A stretch of 64,000 nt of DNA from Beijerinckia sp. 28-YEA-48 (lineage in GTDB: Bacteria > Pseudomonadota > Alphaproteobacteria > Rhizobiales > Beijerinckiaceae). Of this stretch, positions 9,042 to 17,234 are shown in pieces. The position numbers and the translations under genes were made by a program. Each line of letters starts with the position of its first letter. Within the stretch, counting starts at the first letter, position 1. The notes under the pieces are model-generated. The model saw only the letters and a list, made by a program, of their open reading frames with translations, did not search any database and had not been told where the DNA came from. The DNA is taken from assembly GCF_900104955.1 (NCBI RefSeq), contig NZ_FNSI01000001.1, positions 3,506,001 through 3,570,000 on the forward strand, read 5' to 3'.

Positions 9042-9544
9042 CGGATTTTTGGGGCCGATCCGAAAATCATTGAAGGAGGTCCTGATGTTGATTGCAATGA
9101 ATATAATTGGAATAAATGATCACGGATCGTGATATATCAGCCATTGCCGACGCAGGGTATTCGCGCGTTTGATTGAGCGAATTTATACCACTATGACAGT
9201 TGAATACCCGCTGTCCTGCAACCATTTCTGAACATCCGGATTGCTGAGGAGAACTGATGCAGATGCCGGCATCGAGAGCGATATAAGCGCTCTCTTTGAT
9301 GACCCGCGTCCGCTTCGTGCTATCGTCCGGGATGGATTCAAGTGGGGAGCTGTATTGTCGACCAGCTTTTGCGACAAACGAAAGTAGCAGTGAACGAGCG
9401 TTCAGCGTCCTTACTTACAAACTTGCTTCATCGGCACGGACGAATCGAGCAGGAGTTCCGTGTGACCCGCAAGCGCCACACCACTCGACTTGATGCCGGA
9501 GCACGACGCAAACTGCAGCAATCAAACTCGCTGCTCTCTTGAAG
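9042..9544. other. intergenic region with element copy 2
   Basis: About 500 bases between the P450 and the GMC oxidoreductase, holding element copy 2 at 9091-9138. Short open frames exist (for example 9342-9542, plus strand) but show no family motif, weak ribosome sites and no conserved partner. The bases just right of the element resemble the start of the lysR genes and then hit stops. Confidence 0.5.
9091..9138 (+). promoter_or_regulatory. 48-bp LysR-type operator/promoter element, copy 2
   Basis: Begins ATTGCAATGAATATAATTGG and ends CGTGATATATC. The part ATCACG-GAT-CGTGAT (9119-9133) is a perfect 15-bp dyad here and degenerate in the other copies. ATTGCAAT at its left end is a second perfect palindrome. 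It lies 50 bases upstream of the P450 start and should control the seven-gene operon. It shares similarity with copy 3 for about 25 bases past its right end. Confidence 0.7.
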
Positions 9545-11179
9545 CTAAGCGTCCTCGAGGGCAGGCAGAGGAGCACGTCGCCTGATCATATCCGCGGCTT
9601 TTTCTGCCATCATCATCACACAGGCATTGGTGTGGGCGCCGATGATGTCGGGCATCGCCGACGCATCCACAACGCGCAGTCCTTCAACGCCTCGCACTTT
9701 GAGGTCGGCATCCAGAACCGCTTCCGGCGTCACCCCCATTGGACAAGTCCCCACCGGATGATGAACGGTCATCGCAGTCTGCTTGATAAAATCGTCAATT
9801 TCGGCGTCGGTTCTGATCTTCTCACCTGGCGTCTTCTCGACACCACGATAGGGTTCAAGCGCCTTTGAATAAGCTATCTCGCGGCCAAGTTTGAAACCCT
9901 CCCTCAATTTCGGCAGGTCGCTTGGAGCGGTAAAGAAGTCATAGCAGATGCGCGGCGCCGCGAATGGATCCGAAGAGCGCAGCAGGACCTTGCCGCGACT
10001 ATCGGGATGAAGAAGGGTGGGACGGATGCCGTAGCCATCCTCGTAAGGCGCTTTTACGCCGGGAAACCAAAGGTGGGTCGCGGTGGGCACGCCTCGAAAT
10101 ATAAACTCGATATCCGGCACCGCTAGTTCTGGATTCGTCTTGATGAAAGCGTGCAATCCGCCCGGCACAACGGTGCCAGGACCAGAGCCAAAAAGATATG
10201 CGCGGAACATAGCCAAACCGATACGGTCAAAGCGCATATTCTCACGAAACAAGCTCGTATTTTTCGGCCGCGTGAACATATTGAGGACAGCGAGATGATC
10301 CTGGAGATTGTGCCCAACCGGCAAGTCTACAATCGGGTTAATACCCTTATCCCTCAAGTGCTCGGCCGGCCCTATGCCAGATAGCATAAGAAGCTGCGGC
10401 GTATTATACGTGCCGCAGGACAGAATGACCTCTTCTCGCGCCAAAGCCTCGTAGGCCAGCCCGTCTTTCAGGTAGGCGATACCACGTGCGTGCGTGCCGT
10501 CCATCAACAAACCCGTCGCGTGCGCATTCACTTCGACAGACAGATTGCGTCGCTTCTCCGCCGGACGGAGATAGGCGACAGCCGACGATGAGCGATAGCC
10601 GCGGCCGATCGTATACTGGCTCCGGCTGAAGCCTTCGCCTTCCTTACCATTGCAATCATCAACAATGGGCAGGCCAATCTCACGCGCCGCATCCATCCAT
10701 GCATCGAACAACGGATCCCTGGTACGGCCGCGCTCAACCTGCAGTGGGCCATCTCCGCCTCGCCATGTACTGGCACCGTCGGCAAATGTTTCGCCGTGTT
10801 TGAAGTACGGCAGCACCTCAGCATATGACCAACCGCGGCACCCTTTCTGCGCCCAACGATCGTAATCACCGCGATGGCCGCGTGTATAAGCCATCACATT
10901 GACCGACGAGGAGCCGCCGAGAACTTTGCCGCGCGTCGCCTCGATCGTGCGGTTGTTTAAGTTAGGCTCCGGCTCTGTCTGATAGCGCCAATCGTGCAGA
11001 TAATGCTCGTAGATCTTGCCGACGCCGATCGGGATATGGATCAGAGGATCTCGATCGCGGCCACCAGCTTCGAGAAGAAGGACGCTTGCGCCTTCATCCT
11101 CGCTCAATCGATTGGCGAGAACGCAGCCTGCAGAACCTGCTCCGACGATGATGTAATCGTAACTACTTCTCATCACCAT
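9545..11179 (-). CDS. GMC-family FAD oxidoreductase (choline-dehydrogenase-like)
   Basis: A 544-residue glucose-methanol-choline oxidoreductase. YDYIIVGAGSAGCVLANR near the N-terminus is the FAD-binding motif, GGSSSVNVMAYTRG matches GMC signature 1, and HPVGTCPMG near the C-terminus holds the active-site histidine region. It oxidises a primary or secondary alcohol to aldehyde or ketone. It lies 144 bases downstream of a Bug solute-binding protein on the same strand, with a strong inverted repeat between them, so co-transcription with possible attenuation is likely. The substrate is unknown. Confidence 0.92.
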   Translation of the reverse strand: MVMRSSYDYIIVGAGSAGCVLANRLSEDEGASVLLLEAGGRDRDPLIHIPIGVGKIYEHYLHDWRYQTEPEPNLNNRTIEATRGKVLGGSSSVNVMAYTRGHRGDYDRWAQKGCRGWSYAEVLPYFKHGETFADGASTWRGGDGPLQVERGRTRDPLFDAWMDAAREIGLPIVDDCNGKEGEGFSRSQYTIGRGYRSSSAVAYLRPAEKRRNLSVEVNAHATGLLMDGTHARGIAYLKDGLAYEALAREEVILSCGTYNTPQLLMLSGIGPAEHLRDKGINPIVDLPVGHNLQDHLAVLNMFTRPKNTSLFRENMRFDRIGLAMFRAYLFGSGPGTVVPGGLHAFIKTNPELAVPDIEFIFRGVPTATHLWFPGVKAPYEDGYGIRPTLLHPDSRGKVLLRSSDPFAAPRICYDFFTAPSDLPKLREGFKLGREIAYSKALEPYRGVEKTPGEKIRTDAEIDDFIKQTAMTVHHPVGTCPMGVTPEAVLDADLKVRGVEGLRVVDASAMPDIIGAHTNACVMMMAEKAADMIRRRAPLPALEDA

Positions 11180-11258
11180 CTGATCATTCCCTCATTCTCG
11201 GTGCCAACCGATCACAGTCTGACATCTGCTTGAGCCACAATGACGGGGCGCCGCCCAA

Positions 11259-11297
11259 ACCGTCGGTTGACAGGTATTAATGCCGTCAACCGACGGT
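11259..11297. terminator. 13-bp inverted repeat between Bug and GMC genes
   Basis: ACCGTCGGTTGAC and its exact complement flank a 13-base spacer. On the minus strand it follows the Bug stop and precedes the GMC start; a short TTT follows the stem. It could be a partial terminator, an RNA-stability hairpin or an operator. Confidence 0.5.
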
Positions 11298-11323
11298 ATC
11301 CGCGATCTGGATAGATTCAGTAT

Positions 11324-12307
11324 TTACTGGCTATTCAGAGAAAAACCTGCCCGAACAATCGCCCCACGCCACTTTTCGATCTCGGTAGCGATGAACTTTT
11401 GGAAGTCCTCCGGCGTCGAGGCAACAATGTCAGTTTCTGCGCCTAGCACGCCCAATCGCGGTCGCAGTTCATCGGCTGCATTGGCTGCGCTTAGTGCTTT
11501 CGAGATCGCAAGGCGGATATCAGCCGGAGTGCCTCGAGGAGCCAACAGGCCGAACCAAACTGTCTGCTCCATTCCCTCTAGACCCGCTTCCGCGAAGGTA
11601 GGCAGATTGGGCACAGCTGGAGACCGCTTCGGGGCCGCGAGCGCGATGGCTTTCAATTGACCGCTTTCGACGTAAGACATGACTGCGGTTGTGAACATCA
11701 TATCGACGAAGCCGCTCACTAAATCCTGCAACGCTGGAGCAACTCCACGGTAAGGAACCTCTCTTACTTTGATATCTGCAACACGGTTCAGCAATTCACC
11801 TGTTAGCTGGGTGGATGTTCCGGACCCGTAGGACACATATGTGAAGCGACCCGGATCCTTCTTCGCAAGCGCGACTAACTCCTGGACCGTATTGGCCGGA
11901 AAATTTGCGCGGGCCACCATGATCTGCGGCGTCGCGGTCAACTGCGAGATGGCATCGAAGTCTGCAATTGCATCATAGGGCAATGTCTTCTTGAAGCTCG
12001 GATTGATCCCGAAGCTCCCTATGCTTCCCATGAGCAATGTGTAGCCATCCGGAGCTGCCTGCTTAACCCGTACAGCTCCAAGCGCTTCGCCGGCGCCCGG
12101 CACATTTTCGACAATAAACGTCCCATTCAATCGACGGCCCAGCGCATCCGCAGCAACCCTCGCTATAGTATCCGCCGGCCCTCCCGCAGGGAACGGCACG
12201 ATGATCTTGACCGTGTTAGGCCCCGGATAAGTCGTGGTAGCATGCGCCGTTAAAGGCACACCCCAGATTGCAATGACGCTAGCGACGATAGTGGCGGCTC
12301 GAAACAT
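11324..12307 (-). CDS. Bug-family tripartite tricarboxylate transporter solute-binding protein
   Basis: A 327-residue periplasmic binding protein. The start at 12307 follows GGAGGGG and opens a signal peptide (hydrophobic residues 6-25, then ATTTYPG). The mature N-terminus has IIVPFPAGGPADTIARV and DGYTLLMGS, the TctC/Bug signature regions. Bug proteins bind carboxylates and aromatic acids and normally work with TctA/TctB permeases, which are absent from this island. It precedes the GMC gene; copy 3 of the 48-bp element lies 181 bases upstream. Confidence 0.92.
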   Translation of the reverse strand: MFRAATIVASVIAIWGVPLTAHATTTYPGPNTVKIIVPFPAGGPADTIARVAADALGRRLNGTFIVENVPGAGEALGAVRVKQAAPDGYTLLMGSIGSFGINPSFKKTLPYDAIADFDAISQLTATPQIMVARANFPANTVQELVALAKKDPGRFTYVSYGSGTSTQLTGELLNRVADIKVREVPYRGVAPALQDLVSGFVDMMFTTAVMSYVESGQLKAIALAAPKRSPAVPNLPTFAEAGLEGMEQTVWFGLLAPRGTPADIRLAISKALSAANAADELRPRLGVLGAETDIVASTPEDFQKFIATEIEKWRGAIVRAGFSLNSQ

Positions 12308-12487
12308 AAATCCCCTCCATGCAACTTTTGTATTTTGCGTTATGCAGACCTCCCTCCGAGGCCTTGGGTACGGTCGGCTCAAGCTGTGAGGATGAAGCTG
12401 TAAATTGCCGGCAAAGCCGGAAGCATCCCGCAACGTTTCATCGGATATTGAAACCGATCCAAAACATTGAAGTGGGGGCCGGCACCG

Positions 12488-12535
12488 ATTGCAATGAATA
12501 TAATTGGAATAAATGATCATAGAACGTGATATATC
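12488..12535 (+). promoter_or_regulatory. 48-bp LysR-type operator/promoter element, copy 3
   Basis: Begins ATTGCAATGAATATAATTGG, identical to copy 2 over its first 30 or so bases, and ends CGTGATATATC. Its left end faces the Bug gene start at 12307. About 30 bases past its right end a plus-strand frame reads PPLNK (12564-12578), like the start of the nearby LysR proteins, then stops. It may be a relic of a lost lysR gene or simply an operator. Confidence 0.7.
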
Positions 12536-12637
12536 GGCATTGGCGATACGGGATGCCTTCGTACCACCGCTCAACAAGTCGCAACGACCATGTGCCTCGG
12601 GTACATAGAAAAGCGCGTTGGCCGCGGGCATGCTGGG

Positions 12638-13744
12638 CTAGATCAGAAAGATCGAAGACAGAACAATAATTGCGATCCAGACTGTTTCCCAAAGAAGAAG
12701 CATCACAGGCATCCACCCCACTTTGGCAAGGTTCGCTAAAGACGTCTTCATTCCAAGAGCCGATATCGCAGTTACAAGACACCAATTGGATGTTGCATTA
12801 ATGATTCCAAGCGCATTCGGCGGCAGCTCGAATGTGCTATTGAAAAGAACCAAGCCAATGAAGCCAACAAGAAACAGCGGAATGCTTGGAAGTCGTCGCC
12901 TGCCATCCAATTCCATTTTGGACCGCGAGAAATATAAAGTTATTCCGAACACCACCAGTATCAAGCATGCAACACGCAGCAGCTTAACATAGGTCGATAC
13001 ATCTCCGACCTCCGGTGAAATCATATATCCGGCACCGACAACCTGCGCGACATCGTGAATCGTTCCGCCCAGGAACAAGCCAGCATCCACCGGCTTTAAG
13101 CCGGCGGAACTGACGATGATCGGATATACAATCATTGCAATGGTTGAGAGGGTCGTCACGCCGACAACCGTCAATGACGTATCTCTCTCCTTCCCGGGAT
13201 AAGAAGGTAATGCCGTCGATATAGCCAGCGCTGCAGAAGCTCCGCAGATCGATACGGCACCGCCGGACAGAAGACCAAAGTGTGTGCTCAATCCAAGTTT
13301 ACGTGCGAACCAGACACCAGCCATTATTGTCAGGAGGATACCAACAACAACAGTCGCTATGGGCATAAATCCGAGACTTGAAATCTGCGAGATGCTGATA
13401 CGAACACCTAGAAGCGCTACGCCACACCTCAAGATCTGTCGGGACGCGAACTCAATCCCTGTGTGACACCGTTTCTCTTCGTATAGGAAATTAAAAGCGA
13501 TCCCTAGGAGAAGGGCCAGCAGCATAACAGGCGCATTGAAATGCTGGGAAAGCCATGTGCCCGCAATACCAACTGTTCCCGCTGCGACTAGACCGGGATA
13601 GCACTCTGCCAGAATCTCGGCCGAACGCCCGCGAAGCCTCCTAAAACGTTGCGTTGGAGAGATCTGTTGAAAGGAATGCTGACCAAATTGACAATCTTCG
13701 ACTGGATTTGGTGGATCCAACAATCTTCTTTCCGAATCGAACAT
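12638..13744 (-). CDS. YeiH/UPF0324-family membrane protein, putative sulfate/sulfite exporter
   Basis: A 368-residue integral membrane protein with a hydrophilic N-terminus of about 45 residues and some ten hydrophobic segments. GVALLGVRIS, SICGASAALAI and GGTIHDVAQVVGAG are hallmark stretches of the YeiH family, annotated as putative sulfate exporters and often found with sulfonate-degradation genes. It follows the FAH hydrolase and the Rieske oxygenase on the minus strand after a 227-base gap that contains a hairpin. The association suggests export of sulfite or sulfate released from a sulfonated substrate; this is inference. Confidence 0.88.
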   Translation of the reverse strand: MFDSERRLLDPPNPVEDCQFGQHSFQQISPTQRFRRLRGRSAEILAECYPGLVAAGTVGIAGTWLSQHFNAPVMLLALLLGIAFNFLYEEKRCHTGIEFASRQILRCGVALLGVRISISQISSLGFMPIATVVVGILLTIMAGVWFARKLGLSTHFGLLSGGAVSICGASAALAISTALPSYPGKERDTSLTVVGVTTLSTIAMIVYPIIVSSAGLKPVDAGLFLGGTIHDVAQVVGAGYMISPEVGDVSTYVKLLRVACLILVVFGITLYFSRSKMELDGRRRLPSIPLFLVGFIGLVLFNSTFELPPNALGIINATSNWCLVTAISALGMKTSLANLAKVGWMPVMLLLWETVWIAIIVLSSIFLI

Positions 13745-13829
13745 GGTTGGCTCACCGATTGAGGATACGAATGGCCGTAACCAGGCCGGACTACCGGCCT
13801 AGGCGCGCTCAGGACGCGACATCAGCTTC

Positions 13830-13860
13830 GCGAGAGCCCTCACTTTCGTCGGGCTCTCGC
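13830..13860. terminator. 10-bp inverted repeat between FAH and YeiH genes
   Basis: GCGAGAGCCC and its exact complement flank an 11-base loop. It lies downstream of the FAH-family gene and upstream of the YeiH gene on the minus strand. No T-run follows, so it is either a processing/attenuation hairpin or an operator. Confidence 0.45.
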
Positions 13861-13971
13861 AAGGATCGCTGTTTGGCATTTGAAATTTGCGATAGGGCTA
13901 TAAGGAGGGCGGCGGGTTTCAGCTTCTTCCCACCTTGCTGCTACCGTTACCCGCTTGTCTTATTCCGCTTT

Positions 13972-14847
13972 CTATTTTACATCGACGACGCGGTTTTGCA
14001 GCAAGCCGACGCCTTCTATTTCGATCTCCAGCCTGTCGCCACTTTTCAACCAGACGGGCTCCGGCTTTCGAGCAGCACCGACTCCCGACGGCGTACCTGT
14101 AAAGATGATATCACCCGGAAGGAGCTGAATGCCTTTCGTCAGATAGACGATCGTTTCCGCAAGAGGAAACATCATGCTTGATGTACTGTCGGACTGCATG
14201 ACCGTACCATTGCGTCGTGTTTCCAGCCGCAATCCCTTCCCGCCCGGAGGGAGTTCCTTGGCATCAACAATCCATGGACCGATGCTGCCTGAGCGGTCGA
14301 AGTTTTTGCCCATTCCCCATTGAGTGGTATGGCGCTGGAAGTCTCGCACGGTGCCCTCGTTCCCGCAGGAGTACCCCGAAATGCACGACAATGCGTTTTC
14401 CATCGTCATGTATTTCGCCGGCTTCCCGACATAGGCAACCAGCTCTCCTTCGTAGTCGAATTGCTCCGATGCCTTATGCCGAACCAAATCCTCCCCCTGC
14501 GCCACAAAGGACGAGGGAATGCGCATGAATATGCTTGGATGTTGAGGAGATGTATCCCTCAAGCGTCCTTCTTTGAGATGCTCAAGATAGTTCAATCCAA
14601 GGCATATGATGCGGGAACTGGAAGAAATCGGCAGCGCATATTTGATAGAACTAAGAGGCATTCTATCCGATGACTTCGCCTTCGCGACGACTGCCTTCAA
14701 TCGCGAAAGTTCACCCTCCACGGCAACCAGAAGCGCGCCGACATCATGCGACACTCGATTATCCACCGATGCGATATCAACGACATGGTCTTCATCGATG
14801 ACACCAATTTTCCGAGCTCTATTGTGCTCGAAGCAAACAACCTTCAT
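13972..14847 (-). CDS. fumarylacetoacetate hydrolase family protein
   Basis: A 291-residue FAH-superfamily enzyme. The core spans about residues 85-290 with ICLGLNYLEHLKE, a metal-site FDYEGELVAYVG, and GDIIFTGTPSGVG. Such enzymes hydrolyse or decarboxylate 2-oxo acids late in aromatic degradation. The gene starts 23 bases after the Rieske oxygenase stop, so the two are co-transcribed. Ring attack by the oxygenase followed by C-C hydrolysis of a cleavage product is plausible, although no ring-cleavage dioxygenase is seen in the island. Confidence 0.9.
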   Translation of the reverse strand: MKVVCFEHNRARKIGVIDEDHVVDIASVDNRVSHDVGALLVAVEGELSRLKAVVAKAKSSDRMPLSSIKYALPISSSSRIICLGLNYLEHLKEGRLRDTSPQHPSIFMRIPSSFVAQGEDLVRHKASEQFDYEGELVAYVGKPAKYMTMENALSCISGYSCGNEGTVRDFQRHTTQWGMGKNFDRSGSIGPWIVDAKELPPGGKGLRLETRRNGTVMQSDSTSSMMFPLAETIVYLTKGIQLLPGDIIFTGTPSGVGAARKPEPVWLKSGDRLEIEIEGVGLLQNRVVDVK

Positions 14848-14870
14848 TTCGATCTCTCATGTAAAGTTGA

Positions 14871-16046
14871 TTAGACCGAACGCTTCGGTTGCGGCAGGTC
14901 GGGTGCTTTAGCGAGGCGGCGCCAGTTCTTGGTCGGCGTTTGCTCCGAGAGAGCCGTCATTTCCCTGAAAAACAGGTTGCGCAGGAAGACGACGCCCTTG
15001 TCGGATTTCCCGAGCAGTTCTCTGGATCGGTTCGCAATGACACCTTGACCGACAAGCGCAACATAGTCTTGCGCGCTTGTCAGACGAACCAGCGGATCTT
15101 CCGGATATTCCTTACGATTGAAGAGCGCGTCATGGTCATCGGTCGCACAGTAGGATTCGACCTCGTCAAAGTACTTCGTAATCCGCTCATCGGCTTCTGG
15201 CGTGGAAGACGGAATGCGTCGCAGCGAGAAGCGAGCCGTTTTCGTGTCATCGATCGGCACCATCCAGTTCGCTGTGTCAATCCACGGATCGTCGTCAGTC
15301 AGTCCCGGAACGCGGACGTGATTACAGTTCGGAAATGTCCAGTTACTAACCCGAACATTGTCCTTGGAACGCGTCGCTGTTTGCTTGATGCCAGCATCCG
15401 TTTCTTCGTAATCCAATTCCGGAACAGTACCAGTAATGGCTCGACCAAACTCGCCCACACGCCCAACCATATGCGCGAAGCTGACATGCGCCGGATCCAG
15501 AGAGTTTTCGACATGCTGGAACCAATTGCAGGGCCAAACCTCCAAGCGCGTGAACCCTAGATCATTCGGCCGCTCGAAAGCATCGCTGCGCGGAAGGTCG
15601 AACTCCGGCGCCTCTCCGGCGCCCATATAGGCAAATATCAAGCCCGCATATTCATGCGTCGGATAGCTGGCAATACGAACTTTATCGGACAGAGGAGACG
15701 TCTCTGCGGGACGCTCAACGCAGCGCCCGCCACCATTGTATTTCCAGCCATGATACATGCAGCGAATTTCTTCGCCTTCGACCCAACCCGTATGCAAAAG
15801 GGTCAACCGGTGCAGGCAATGGCCACCGACCAGATAACATTTACCGCTCTCCCCCCGATAGAGAGTCAGATCCTCACTCATGATCCGGAGGGCCGTGGCT
15901 GATTTTGGCTTCAATGTCCTGGACAATGCGACAGGCTGCCAGAATTGCCGCAGCAGCTTCCCCATCGTCGTGTTGGGCGCAGTTTGGCTCAGGGAAAGCA
16001 ATCGCTCCTGTCTAGTGGAATGGTTGCTGGTGATCGCGTCTTCCAT
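14871..16046 (-). CDS. Rieske non-heme iron aromatic ring oxygenase, large subunit
   Basis: A 391-residue oxygenase from the Met at 16046, chosen because GAGGGG lies at proper distance upstream; a longer reading adds nine residues. The Rieske motif is C-x-H...C-x2-H (GHCLHRL and RCMYHGWKY). The mononuclear iron site is in FQHVENSLDPAHVSFAH (His...His). Size and the single-subunit character resemble phthalate 4,5-dioxygenase oxygenase and O-demethylase types. It needs a reductase; the PDR-type protein at 64-1023 is the only candidate in the window. Element copy 4 lies 65 bases upstream, shared with the divergent lysR. Confidence 0.93.
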   Translation of the reverse strand: MEDAITSNHSTRQERLLSLSQTAPNTTMGKLLRQFWQPVALSRTLKPKSATALRIMSEDLTLYRGESGKCYLVGGHCLHRLTLLHTGWVEGEEIRCMYHGWKYNGGGRCVERPAETSPLSDKVRIASYPTHEYAGLIFAYMGAGEAPEFDLPRSDAFERPNDLGFTRLEVWPCNWFQHVENSLDPAHVSFAHMVGRVGEFGRAITGTVPELDYEETDAGIKQTATRSKDNVRVSNWTFPNCNHVRVPGLTDDDPWIDTANWMVPIDDTKTARFSLRRIPSSTPEADERITKYFDEVESYCATDDHDALFNRKEYPEDPLVRLTSAQDYVALVGQGVIANRSRELLGKSDKGVVFLRNLFFREMTALSEQTPTKNWRRLAKAPDLPQPKRSV

Positions 16047-16110
16047 CTCGATTGCCCCTCTGAAAATTCGCAACTGATCTCAGAGGGTATAGAAATGGCT
16101 CCGCATTTGA

Positions 16111-16158
16111 ATTACAATGAATATGATTTGAATAATTGATCACGGAACATGATATATC
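16111..16158 (+). promoter_or_regulatory. 48-bp LysR-type operator/promoter element, copy 4
   Basis: Begins ATTACAATGAATATGATTTG and ends ACATGATATATC. The ATG of the downstream lysR at 16149 is inside it, in the right arm of the ATCA...TGAT dyad. The left end faces the Rieske oxygenase start 65 bases away. A regulator bound here would cover its own start codon. Confidence 0.75.
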
Positions 16159-17099
16159 CATCTCTCAACAAACTCCGCACTTTTGTCGCCGTAGCTCAAC
16201 AGGGAAGCTTCAGAAAAGCTGCCGAGCAACTGCATTTGTCGCAGCCCGCGCTCAGCGCCCACATTCGGGCTTTGGAAGAATCCCTCCAAGTCTCCCTGTT
16301 TCATCGAACGACTCGCAGCGTTGTGTTGACCAACGAAGGAAGCCGTTTGCTAAGCGGCGCGCAGAGAGCCTTCGATGCGCTGGACTCGGTGCTCTTGGAC
16401 CTTCAGGAACAAGTGGCCCTTTTACGCGGTCGCATCACCATCAGTTGTTTGCCTTCGATTGCCTATCATGTCTTACCGCAAGCGATTGCTGCTTTCGCGA
16501 AACTGCATCCAGATGTTGATATTCGCGTGTTCGACGAATTAAACGCCAGCCTGGTGCGGCGCATAAGCAATCGAGATGCAGATTTCGGAATTGGTCCACC
16601 GCCTGACGAAGAGGCGGATCTTCATTTCACGCCTCTTATCAAGGATCCATTTTATGCCGTGGTGGCAAGCTCTCATCCGCTGGCATTTAAAAAGGAACTA
16701 ACCTTTAAATCTCTTTCGAAATTGCCCCTTCTCACCCTGAAGAAGGGGACAAATATTCGGCACCAATTGGATCAGGCATTTATCCGTGCCGGTCTTGACT
16801 TAAAGCCAACGCACGAATCATCACATCGGGCGGCATTAAGTGGGTTGGCAGAGGCTGGGTTGGGGGTTGCTCTATTGCCCAGCATGACTATTGCGATGAT
16901 CGATCATCCAAAACTTGCAAAGATAAAAATTGTTTCGCCAGAACTCTATTCCGAGTTTGGCATTGTACAGCGCAAAGATCAGGCGCACGGACCGGCTGCC
17001 GCAGCTTTTTTGGAAACATTGACGAGCATCTTGAAGCAAAGCCGCGCTGCGCAGGAAACCGATCGTAAGGCGGGCGTCCGAAAGCGGTCGACAATCTAA
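16149..17099 (+). CDS. LysR-family transcriptional regulator (copy A)
   Basis: A 316-residue LTTR. The N-terminal winged helix-turn-helix covers about residues 4-63 (GSFRKAAEQLHLSQPALSAH), followed by an effector-binding domain at 90-300. It is divergent from the Rieske-FAH-YeiH unit, the classic LTTR arrangement. Its first codons overlap the conserved 48-bp element. By eye it is about three-quarters or more identical to the second regulator at 18435, apart from a C-terminal extension of about 15 residues, which implies a recent duplication. The inducer is probably the substrate of the island or an intermediate. Confidence 0.95.
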   Translation: MIYPSLNKLRTFVAVAQQGSFRKAAEQLHLSQPALSAHIRALEESLQVSLFHRTTRSVVLTNEGSRLLSGAQRAFDALDSVLLDLQEQVALLRGRITISCLPSIAYHVLPQAIAAFAKLHPDVDIRVFDELNASLVRRISNRDADFGIGPPPDEEADLHFTPLIKDPFYAVVASSHPLAFKKELTFKSLSKLPLLTLKKGTNIRHQLDQAFIRAGLDLKPTHESSHRAALSGLAEAGLGVALLPSMTIAMIDHPKLAKIKIVSPELYSEFGIVQRKDQAHGPAAAAFLETLTSILKQSRAAQETDRKAGVRKRSTI

Positions 17100-17234
17100 G
17101 TTATTGCCTTGGATTGACGAAGGGTCCCTCGCCATTGAAGAGCCGAACCCACTTCGTTGCGCCAGCGTCGGATATCAATTGGGCCGTCATGAACAAATCT
17201 GCCAAAGCGATAGATTCCCATCGTCTTGCGGCAC

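Noticed and set aside
9342..9542. Small plus-strand frame right of element copy 2
   Set aside because: No family motif, weak ribosome site and alternative frames equally open.
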